Assembly (NCBI GenBank): GCA_943704495.1
Contig: CALSCR010003149.1
Coordinates: 2,573-39,554 of the forward strand
DNA from: Pigoraptor chileana
Taxonomy: Eukaryota; Opisthokonta; Filasterea
Length of the DNA stretch: 36,982 nucleotides
Direction of reading: 5' to 3'
Numbering within the stretch: position 1 is the first letter of the stretch; each line of letters opens with the position of its first letter. A model generated the notes under the pieces. It saw nothing but the letters and a program-made list of their open reading frames with translations. It made no database searches and was not told the origin of the DNA. A program made the position numbers and the translations under genes. Positions 1-9,600 of the stretch are shown in pieces.

Positions 1-15
1 GTGTTCTTCCGATCT
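1..15. other. Illumina adapter remnant at contig start
   Basis: Read on the minus strand, bases 15 to 1 are AGATCGGAAGAACAC. This matches the start of the TruSeq read-through adapter (AGATCGGAAGAGCAC) at 14 of 15 positions. It sits exactly at the edge of the sequence, where untrimmed adapter would be expected, so these bases are very probably not genomic. The identification rests on my memory of the adapter sequence. Confidence 0.88.
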
Positions 16-290
16 GGGATGCGGCACAGTTGAGTGTTGCGACGACCACAAAGTCACTATCAGGGGTATGATCAGGGGCACCACAACAAGACAGAGTGGG
101 GGATGTAGGATTGACCCTAAGACTGGACACGTCCACAGTTTGAGTGCGTTTGAAGGTATTGCTCCCAGCAATGGCCCGCACACATAACGCACGACAGGAG
201 TGCACAGAAGATCCCGAACCACTAGTGACTGAGTGCATGCTAGCCGATAGCACTGCGGTAATTGCCAACTCCAACACCGGGAGTGGACAG

Positions 291-400
291 GCAGCATGTA
301 CACACGCACATACACACACACATAACGTACACACACGTACATACAGACTCGCATACACCCCCATACACGCCCACAACGGCACACACAAACCCATACACAA
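291..400 (-). repeat. CA-rich (sense GT-rich) low-complexity intron DNA
   Basis: Imperfect CA-rich sequence, (CACA/CATA)n with interruptions, lies just downstream, in gene sense, of the donor that closes the last visible prefoldin exon (GTACGG, reading down from 422). On the gene's strand it is GT-rich. The same pattern recurs in many introns of this contig. No coding signal is seen. Confidence 0.7.
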
Positions 401-422
401 ATATCACAATTGTTCCCCGTAC

Positions 423-1208
423 CTCGTTGCCGAGCCTGTCAACATCATCGTCAAGTTTTGCAAGCTTTTCGTTGAGTAGTTCTTGTGCGCGCTCATTTGA
501 CACATGCACAAACACCTCGCCCACACGGAAAGTGCATCGGCAAAGAGAAGCACGCGAACAGTCATAAAAGGCAATAAAAAAAAGGGAGCAGATGTCCGTT
601 AAGGAGATCTTCCTGTATCCGGCAAACCATGCATGTATATCATGTCGCGCATACACATTGCATGAATGCATAACGTGCAACATCACACACTACACTGCCA
701 CAAACGCAAGGAGATGCGACCTTTAAAAACAATTGCACGTGACAAGACCACGCATCACACTTCACAAGTGGTAAGTTAGGGGCGGATATCTAACAACGTC
801 CTGGTCGCCCTCAAGCAGCAAGAGCTCATCAGCGGCATCCTTCACATTCTCCCGCTCCTTCTTGCGCGCCTCAAGCTCATCGCCAACCTGCAATCAACGC
901 CCCAATCAACGTCAAAATTTGGATGCAGTGGATCCCAATGTGATTTAATGTCACGCACACAAATCAAAAAGATTACATTCACAGGCAGGCATATCGACGT
1001 GTCAGCAGTTTAGGTAAAAGTACATTTGAGGTTATAACACAAGCCCTATGCAATTGCGTTGCATTTGGGATGGCAGTGTCCATCAACAGCAAATCGTGAA
1101 AACAACTGTGCGCACCTCTTCCTTTCGGTGGTTAAGACGGCCAAACATGTTAATCTTCTGTTGATCCTCCCAGTTGACTTCAGCGTCAACCTCATCTTCC
1201 TTAGAGAG
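423..1208 (-). CDS. PFDN4: prefoldin subunit 4, partial (last exon missing)
   Basis: Prefoldin subunit 4 is a beta-type subunit of the hexameric co-chaperone that passes unfolded actin and tubulin to CCT. Visible exons on the minus strand are 1116-1208, 790-887 and 423-531, giving 100 residues against about 134 in human. The first reads VNWEDQQKINMFGRL (human FEDQQKINKF), the second gives a charged helix ending LLLLEGDQDVV, and the third reads SFRVGEVFVHVSNERAQELL, matching the beta-hairpin motif PYQIGDVF. Phases agree: 0, then 2, then 0 at the end. The intron between exons two and three is AT-AC. The start codon is not secure: ATGATG before a GTACGC donor at 1329-1334 could be a tiny first exon. 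The final exon (expected LYAKFG-like end) is not found in 1-422, so it lies beyond the contig or was lost at the adapter edge. Confidence 0.9.
532..789 (-). other. AT-AC intron, probable U12 type, in prefoldin 4
   Basis: In sense direction the intron starts ATATCCGCCCC (from 789 down) and ends GATGCAC (532). The flanking exons are fixed by homology and phase: GAC GTT GTT AG joined to T TTC CGT GTG GGC gives DVVSFRVG. There is no AG anywhere in the 66 bases before the acceptor. ATATCC is the first six bases of the U12 AT-AC donor. TCCTTAAC, the U12 branch consensus, occurs at 598-605 but is about 66 nt from the acceptor, much farther than usual. U12 processing is therefore inferred; the AT and AC ends are seen directly. 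Confidence 0.72.
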
Positions 1209-1334
1209 CTGTTTAGTGCATGAATATGTGTTGGGATCCATCGAATGTCATCATTTGAAGCAGGAGAAAAAATATAACGTGCACACATACATCGAAGATC
1301 TGATAACAGTCGCACATGTTCTGCGTACCATCAT

Positions 1335-3357
1335 TTTCAAGAACTTTTTTGGTCTTTTTTTTAAAAAAGATTGGCAGCAAACTAGCAGAAATATGTATGA
1401 AAGCTTAGATAAAGAATCTTTTATTATTCCGGCGACGGCACACCGACTGCAGACGAGGACTGGCGAAAAAAATGTGAACGGCAAATACCTCTTCGGAATA
1501 TGCGAGACATCGGAACATTCCTTTGATCATGGATTTTCCGATTTCTCGCAAAAGCACAACTGGGCACAGGCTTCAGAGTGGCCAGTGTTCCCAGATGCCG
1601 AAACTTATGAAGCTGCGATCGAGTTCCGCCTTTGGCAACGGCTTAGCCCGCGGCTCGGTCCGGGGGCCGCTGTGGCACCGAACTGCGACACAGTCGCGAT
1701 ATCCGCGATTACTATGTGTCCTAATTAAACTACGGCAGCTAACTACAGGCCGACTGCTGAAACAAGACCGCCGGCGGTTCCATTCTACACTGTCGCGGCA
1801 CCAGTTGAAAGCTCCACTGCCGTGCGTGAAGTTACCAATGCGCCGACCGGCGCGATGCTGCGGATGCCGAGTGCAGAACCGCTGCCTTTATGATGTCTGT
1901 GGCGGCCGCCCACTTGCATCAGTGTCACTGACTCGCGGTCCGATGGCGCTGATTGTCCACATCCAAGTGAACAGTGACCGCGCCATTCGGCCTGAGCTCC
2001 GGCAATGTCGCAGTTTTTATTTTAACGGACTGGAGAGAAGCGAGCACGAGTATTTCTGAACACCCATTTAGCGGGGGGAAACAGAGTAGCATTCGCACCC
2101 ACCGTGTGGAGTCTCTGTTCCATCGTGTGCCAGGGTTTCAGTGTGAGACTGCAATTGTGAGCATCGCAGCAAGCCATACCTGCTCCGGATGCTTCACCAG
2201 CCGTGCCGAAGACAGAAGAAGCAGACGACACGCAGTATGTGCATTTTCAGCATCGCAAAAAAACTGGCTTACCCATTCGGCCCACCCGTCGGTTACTCAG
2301 ACAATTGGCCGATAAAGCACGAGGGATGTGTTGAGCACTTTCTATGGAGCCCAGTTTCGCTGCCAGTTCGTCCGTCGATGCACCGAACACTGATGGCGGA
2401 GAGGTTGACCAGACCGACAGGGACAATAAATGATGACGCATTAGTGTGATGTGGATGTGAATAGCTGCTTTCCGACACTCAGGTGTTGAATCAAGGTGTG
2501 AGTGGACTCAATGGTCGCATACGGGGTAGCGGTAACGAGTCCCAATTCGGATGTAACGTGTCCCAATTAGGAAAGGGGGCTGTGTACGGCCAATTGAGAG
2601 TTTCCAAATGGGGCGCCAGTTACGTCGGCGGACTCCTTTCCTTTTCAGATGAGCCGATTTGGAACTCTAACACTGATTTCGGAAGTTGGGATTGGTGGTG
2701 GTAACGACCATTTGATTCGCGGCCGGCGACAGAGCTCTCAGTACCGGCCGAGTATGAAAAATAATCCAAAATAAAAATGTAATTATGCATGACAGCCTCC
2801 CACAACAGCAAAAACCACCAATCGCGTGCATTTTACGGAAAGAACAAAGTTGTGGCCATCGAGACATCGGATTCACATTATACACATAAAACAATGAAAT
2901 ACTCGTCCAAAATGCACATTTCCACCACACTTTTCACATACAAATGCGGGCCAACAACACAATTATTATTTATTAAATTTAAAAACGGACTCACCTCGGT
3001 TGGGTGGTGGAGCGAAGTGGAGAACCCCCTTCTCAAAAAAAAAAAGAAGTTTGTGACAATGCGTGTGTGGGAGTATGGGGTTGACAGCGGGGGAACTTAT
3101 TGTGCGTGCGTATGGGACGCCGGCCAACGACGCCCCTCTCTGCATCCTGCTGCTGCTGCTGCAGCAGATCAAACGACCATGAAAGGCATCAACCGCGAGT
3201 CAACACGGGGCACGAAACTTCCCGTGAGACATGCGCAAAGTACTTTGGACACACCCGCAGTTTCAATGATCAATTCTGGAACAATTTTTTGAAAAACACG
3301 CTTTGACAGTAGTTCCACGCAATTCACAAAACTCGAATCAGTGCCGCGACTCCCTTG
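1335..3357. other. intergenic, no gene recognised
   Basis: About 2 kb upstream of both prefoldin 4 (-) and the homeobox gene (+). Several ORFs of 60-184 codons exist on both strands, but none shows a recognisable domain or consistent coding bias. It holds a GGCGGCCGCC palindrome (1901-1910), near-repeats of CCCAATT (2542, 2562), an A-rich run near 3036 and a short CTG run at 3148-3165. Both promoters and the homeobox 5' UTR exon should lie here. I cannot place a transcription start. Confidence 0.55.
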
Positions 3358-3467
3358 GTGAGTTTTCGAGGACTGCTTCCCCGCTTACTTGACACGACGG
3401 TATTGAGTGTGAATGAAAATGCAGAGAGTATCGCTAACAACTTTCCCTCACTCTTACTTCAAAATAG
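3358..3467 (+). other. probable 5' UTR intron of the homeobox gene
   Basis: The donor CCTTG|GTGAGT at 3358 and the acceptor CTTCAAAATAG ending at 3467 bracket 110 bases just ahead of the first in-frame ATG (3532). The ORF stays open upstream of that ATG but has no methionine, so this is most easily read as a spliced leader exon. RNA data would settle it. Confidence 0.55.
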
Positions 3468-3531
3468 GTGTCGTTCCACTGATAACGTACGTCCTTCGCT
3501 GAAAACGAATCGACGCTCTCTACCCACAAAC

Positions 3532-4804
3532 ATGGCACCCCAGGAGCGTTGCGGTCCACACTTTCCCACCACGGGCGCTGGCCAATTGGCTCCCTCGGGC
3601 GGCGGCGGATTCACAACAAGCAGGCCGGGCAATTTTGACAGCCAGCAAGCATGGTCTCGCCCGGCGTCAACTGCATTTCGCACTGTGTCTGTGCACAAGA
3701 GAACAGAAGCGACGCCTCCCCCAAGCGAGTCAAACTTCAATCGCAACCAGCAGCAGCCTCCACCTCTGGCCACGTCGCCGATGCGCCCAAGTGAAGCGAT
3801 TGGCAGCCCTCATTTCCTCCCGGTGCCGTCTCAGCCAATGCCAGCGGGATACAGCTACTCTGGTGTCCCGTACGGATATCTGCCGCAGTCGTCCGCCCAG
3901 GAATACTGGCAGCAGCGCCAACGCCAAGCCTTCTTCGTCCCGCAGCAGCAGCAGTTCTACTCGCACGAACAAGGGTATGCATTCGGACCCACGGTGCATC
4001 AAGTAATGGTACCCTACGCTCAGCACACGGCGCAGCACCAGTCTCTCCCCGGCAGCTTTGCTCAGATGCAAGCCATGTCGCCTGTCTCCGAACCCGTCTC
4101 CACGGACAACTCGTCGCCCCGTGGCATTGTCGCACATAACCAGTCGCAGATGCGCCCCAACAACCTGAACAACCATGCCCAACCCGCTCAGAATGCCCAG
4201 AACTCCTCCAGGGGCAACGCGCGAGCAAGTCAGTCGGCCAACACGGTGCAGAGCGGGCGCGTCGAAAAGCAAAAGCGCACTAGGGCCTCTACTGTTCGCA
4301 AGCGCATGTCTTCGCCGCAGACGGTGGCCCTCGAAGACCTGTTCAACTCGAACCCAAAGCCTAGCTCTGCGACCCAAAAGAACATTGCCCAGACGCTCGA
4401 CGTCTCATTTGAGGTGTGTTTGAAGACGTGTGTGGCTTGTATGCATGTTAACATATTCGCACCAACTCACTCATATCAAACCCGATGCTAACTTCGTCGT
4501 GTTGCTTGTGTCCCTCGTTTTGCAGCGAGTCCAAATCTGGTTCCAGAATCGCCGTGCCAAGCACAAGCGTGAGTCGCGGGCGTCAAGGTCGCCGTCTCGC
4601 CATTCGACGGCCAGCTCTCAAGCTTCTCCAGGCCAGTCTGTGAGCGATGCAGAGGCAGCAGAGGCTCTCACAATGGTCGGCGTATCCATCAGGCACGACG
4701 CATCGTCGGTCGCATCCTCGCAATCCTACCGCATGTCCCTGCCTCACGAGCAACCCGGTCCCTACCGTCCGGCAACAAGCAACGACTTTTCTGGCACACG
4801 ATGA
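3532..4804 (+). CDS. homeodomain transcription factor (non-TALE, Q50)
   Basis: Exons 3532-4413 and 4526-4804 encode 386 residues. The start is the first ATG in frame (MAPQERCG). Residues 1-250 are low-complexity, rich in Gln, Pro, Ser and Ala with QQQQ runs, as in activation regions. The homeodomain covers about 252-311: LEDLF carries L16 and F20, the loop NPKP has no TALE three-residue insertion, and helix 3 reads RVQIWFQNRRAKHKRE with W48, F49, Q50, N51 and R53 all present. It should bind TAAT-like sites in the nucleus. The 112-bp intron (GTGTGT..TGCAG) is phase 0 and falls between homeodomain positions 43 and 44. A Ser-rich tail of about 75 residues follows. The helix 3 sequence resembles fungal and other opisthokont single homeodomains, but I cannot assign an orthology group. 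Confidence 0.93.
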
Positions 4805-6661
4805 GAACGTTTCGGCGGTCTCGTGTTTTGAACCAACATCCCTGTACAGATTGATGCAAGGCCTGTTATCCCTTCTTCATTTAGCGTTGCGCGTAACTTT
4901 GTATTCTTACCACTTCTCTTTGCGTCCTGCGTTGTACTTCCTCGCGGCTTGTCTTTTCTTTCCTTTTTCTTCTCGGCTCCTTATGTTCCGCGCTTGCAAA
5001 ACCCCTTGCCACTGCATTGATTCGAATTGTAATTGAATCGACAGTCTGTGTAACTCATGAGCTTCCCCAAAAAAAAATTTCTCTCTTTAAAAAAAACCCC
5101 CCAACCAAAAGTTCATGAATTGGAACATAGTGGTCAGTATGTCTTGAATATGTGCGGTTGTAGATCCACCGTTATATACCTTGAGCGAGTGTGTTTGGCG
5201 AGTGTGTGTGTGTGACGGAATGCTCGAGTGCGGCAGTGAACATGCACGGTGTCTTGTGCTGTCATCCGTGGACAAAATGTCTGCCTTTTCGGGTTGCCCG
5301 ATTAGGCAGACGCGGAGATTTCAATTTGAATTGAAGGTGGACCCCCCAAAAAGATCCAAATACACACCTCAATTTCAATATAACCTGCCGCACTGACCGC
5401 AAGCCCCCCAAATCGGGATCGCCCGATCAGGAAGGAAGGGCGGACCCATGCCAGGGACGCACGCCATTGGCCGACGCGTGGTCCAATATGGCATTCCATC
5501 GGCATGCGGCATGCATGATCTGTGACCGCAACGTCCTCAGTGCGCACCGTCCCGCGCAACTCTGCTTTTGGCTGACGGGTGTTCACTTTCGGAGCTGACA
5601 ACCTGGGGGGGTACAACTGTACAATGTACTGAGGACTATGGAGAACCTCAGTACCCCTGGCGGCCGCCACTGTGCATCCCTGGGCCCCCTCCCCCCGTCC
5701 CAATGAAGTTCGCCCGATTGGGATGCTGGCCAACCAATTTGGATGCCTACCCCGGCCCAGATCCGTCAACCCACGTCAGTGCCGCCACGGACCGGACCGG
5801 TTCCGGTCAGCCTTGGTGAAGCAAATGCCTCTCAGTGTAGGACGCGGGCATACTGCTTTGCTGCACCATCAACGCAGTGAAGTATTTTTAATCTGAAGAC
5901 TGAGAAATTTTCGATCGGGTCAAAACCAGGCGGCACCGCAAGATACTCAAGCTGCTACTGTACTCAGACTGCTAAATGTGCCCGCTTTAGTCCTTCCGAC
6001 ACAGAAAAGTAGAGACAACCAAAGGCGCTGTTTCAGTGGCAGTAAACTGGGCCTGTCTGAGCACTCAGATCCAGAGCCTCGGAAGGGCAGCCATCGCCTC
6101 AGTCATGATATATTATAGCCAGGCTTCAGGTTGATTCAGCCAGTCCGGATCGACACATTTATCAGATGCCATTCTGGCAAAGCAGATAATGGGATCAGGC
6201 CGATTTGGGGCCTCCCACGGCCGGTCAGTACTGCCGCATCAGTTTTCTGACTGAAGGGTGGTTGTCAGAAAATCCGGCATCAAGGGCGGCCGCCGGACCC
6301 GGGAACGACCGGCTGGCGACGCCGCTGGCCGTCAGTACTGACAGGAGCCAACGACCATGGATTAACTCCTATTAGTGGTCACTTTATCATGACGCGCTTA
6401 GTTGTGATGAAAGAAGTTATGGATTATGGAGTCATGGAGCGTTCGGCTGGCTGATCATGCGAACACTCGGAATAAATTTGACGCTCCGACATCCACTGAT
6501 CGGAGTTGGAATCACGAGTGACTGCCCGGCTCTTCTGACTGCGCCCGACACAGACAATGGATAACCTGATAAAATCGACTACCGCATATTCCGTGTATCC
6601 ATGTTCTGACAGTCTGTGTGTGCGTGTGGGTGGGTGTGCGTGTACACGCACCTCTCGCAAT
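4805..6661. other. intergenic DNA with recurring short palindromes
   Basis: No convincing gene is seen. After the homeobox 3' UTR (T/C-rich, to about 5100) comes a stretch with recurring motifs: GTCAGTACTG at 6224-6233 and 6331-6340 (the second within the 12-bp palindrome GTCAGTACTGAC, 6331-6342), GGCGGCCGCC at 5659-5668 and 6285-6294, several CCGATT/CCCAAT near-repeats, and a perfect 9-bp hairpin at 5626-5634 and 5646-5654 with an 11-nt loop. It may be an old degenerate repeat. The GH31 promoter must lie in its right part. An ATG at 6557 is in frame with GH31, but the ATG at 6662 gives a proper signal peptide. Confidence 0.5.
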
Positions 6662-9600
6662 ATGGCGCGCCTCGTACCACTGCCCCTCATCGCCGCTGCG
6701 ATTGTGGCGGTCATGTTAGTACTGGCATATGATGTGCACGCAACAGCATCTCTCGCCCCGTCTGTCGCAGAGTTCAGAAATGCATCTCTTCCGCGTTTGT
6801 ATCCCAGTGTAGTTGATGATGGCGTTGCCTCTGGCGCATTTGTTGTCGTTGTGGGTGACCTGCGATTGACCCTGTCAACCGCGCGATGGACCCTTCGCGT
6901 TGTTGATTCCGTGTCGGGAAACACACTCCTCTCGCAATCTGACGAATTTGGTGGGCTGATTGCACTCGGGAAGTACGTGGAAGTTTTCAACGCTGGTGAG
7001 TGTCGTTACGATTGATGATTTCATTCAACGTGGATGTTGTGTTTGTTAGAAATGCACTTGTGCTCATCTCGAGAGTCCTTGGTAATGGCCATGACACGAC
7101 ACTAAACGTGCCTCACTCTTGCAGGCTTTCTGTACCAAGGCTACCAAATTCGCGCGGGGCTGAACACAGTGTGGTCCCATGCGGATCACGTGCGGAGTGT
7201 TACAGTCGACGAGGCCAGCGGCAACATCACGTGCACCGTCCGCCTCAACGGCCTCTACGCCCGCGGAGACATTGATATTACTCTCCACTCCTTCCAAAAG
7301 AGGCAGTTTTCACTGTCCCTGCGCCCCTCTGCAGAACTTGCGGGGAAGTTCAACCGCATTTCGATCGGGTTCCACTCGCCTATGCATGAGGGGTTTTACG
7401 GACTCGGCATGCGATACACTGCTATCAATCAGCGTGGACGGCGCGTCCATGCGTGGTCGGAGGAGGGTAGCTGGAGCTTTGGAAAGTATCTTCCATCATG
7501 GGTTGTGCTGCGCTATCCCAAGGGGAAGGGTGCGACGTATTTCCCGATGCCCTATTGTCGAGCCTGGGTTATGCTTTTGAGATTGATTCAAACTACGAGA
7601 CTCACTTTGACTTTGCAAGCGAGGGGATTTCTGAGCACATTTTTGCCGTCGCCGTATTCGCGATCTTTTTGGGCGCCGCCCTGGCGTGGTCGGGTGCATC
7701 ACGTGCGGCACGTGGTGTGAGCAAGGCAGCGGAGCTTGTGTTCCACAATGACGTGGAGGAGGACGCAGATGCCCATGACGGTGTGGCGCCGTCTCGTGGT
7801 CACCTGCGCAGTAATAAGTGCTGCTGCTGCTGCCCGCGGCCGTCGTTTAAATTCGTGATGCTTTCCTATGCCGTTCTTCTCATTTTGCGCGTCTTTCTAG
7901 GCTTCACCGACATTGTGTCGTCGGCACCCGATCTCCAGTTTTGTCTGGCGGCGGCAACCTATTATGCTACCACGCGGTGGCTGCGCAATCCAAGGGCATG
8001 CACAATCATCCTCTCTTTCGCGGTGGCGCTGTACATTGGGGTTGTGGCAGGCGCGTCCATCGACAGCAAGCTTGTCACTGTGCTGACGGAAGCCGACGCC
8101 ACTGACTTCAATCTGTACTTTGGTGAAACCCCCACCCAATCGCTTCGCATGTTCACTGATAAGACGGGGCGCTACCCAGTGCCCGCAAAGTGGCTTTTTG
8201 GGCCCTGGTATCTCCTCCGGGGTGGCGCAATCGAGGAGTCTCCGTTTGGAAAGAGCGGTGCGGACGCTGCGGAGGCGTTTGTGCAGAGGGACATACCAGT
8301 CGCGCAGATGATGCGGGAGGTGCAGGTGGGCATGGAGGTCTGGAGTGTTGTCTGGGGTGCGTCTGTGTCTGTGTCTGTGTCCGTGTCTGTGTTCGTGTCT
8401 GTGTGGGTCTGTGTGGTTCGATTTGTGCATTTGGGCTTGTTTTGGTTTCGATGGTGGTATGCGCGTCGTTATGCCTATGCCGCTGCATTTGCACGTGTCT
8501 CTCCTCTTTTTCTCAACAAGTTGATTTCATGCGCTTTGCGCCTAAAACACTATCTTGGGCATGTATGCATACACACATATATATGTATTTCCTTATCTCA
8601 CATACACTCACACACACACTCTCTCTCTCTCTCTCTTCGGACTAATCCTGAGCAAGTGCGTGTTAAAATATTAACGGGGCTCTCTGATTGGTTACAACTC
8701 GCGCAGTTTTTGCCGGAAATGCCATTCGATGACCAATTTGCGACACTCCGTGCCGAGAACGACAAGTTTCACTCGCTCGGCGTGAAGACCACGTGCTACT
8801 TTAACGAATTTGTGCACGCACGGCGGTTCCACAACAGAACGACGGCCGTCTTCAACGAAGCAAAGCGGCTTGGCGTTCTCACAAAGGACAAGGCCGGCGA
8901 TCCTTACACGATGCACTTCCACGTCGGCATTGAGGGCTTTAGAATTCGCATTGGGGGAGAGCAGGTTGCGCAGTTTGACTTCAGCAATCCATCTGCAGTC
9001 GCTTTTTATCAGGGCCTGCTTCTTTTTGCGGCAAATCTCGGCTATGACGGATGGAAGTACGACTATGGGTGGGTGAATAGCACCGCTTGGATGTGGCCTT
9101 GCCGTTGTTTCTCGAGTGGTTATCTGCGTCGGCGTGTATATCCATTCAACTGTGTGCGTGTGCGGTGTGTGTTTGTTTGCGTAATCACCACATGATGTCT
9201 GACCCGCATAATCCCGGGCGAACTTGCTAACAAATCCTCCCCTTATACCTCTGCCTCACACTGAACACTGTTGCAGCGAGTACACACCGCAGGATGCGCT
9301 CTCTTTCGATGGCACCGATGGCGCAGCAATGCACAACCTCTATCCCGTGCTCTATCAGCAGGCCTGCCAGTCCCTGTTTGAAAGGATGGACGCCAACAAA
9401 ACCAAGCCCGGATATGGCCCCGACCACATATTCTTTGTTCGCTCGGGATACACGGGGACTCAGAGGGTAACCCCTGCTGTCTGGACTGGCGATTCGTGCA
9501 GCGATTGGACGGCCGCGTTTGGTCTCCCCGCACACCTTATTGCGATGCTTAACCTCGGTCTATCTGGCGTGCCTGTGAGCGGGTCGGATGCCGGCGGTTT

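Noticed and set aside
61-125. TTAGGG on the minus strand near the contig start as a telomere
   Set aside because: Only one copy is present, with no tandem array.
1174-2449. Several overlapping plus-strand ORFs of 86-184 codons
   Set aside because: They overlap the prefoldin exons or lie in intergenic DNA and show no domain, no conserved pattern and no coding bias.
6557-6661. Upstream in-frame ATG of GH31
   Set aside because: It would put 35 Cys/Arg-rich residues before a clean signal peptide; the ATG at 6662 is the better start.
7571-7720. Continuation of the first GH31 frame past the break ([17 protein letters not shown])
   Set aside because: It carries no GH31 motif, while the other frame matches the family immediately after the break.
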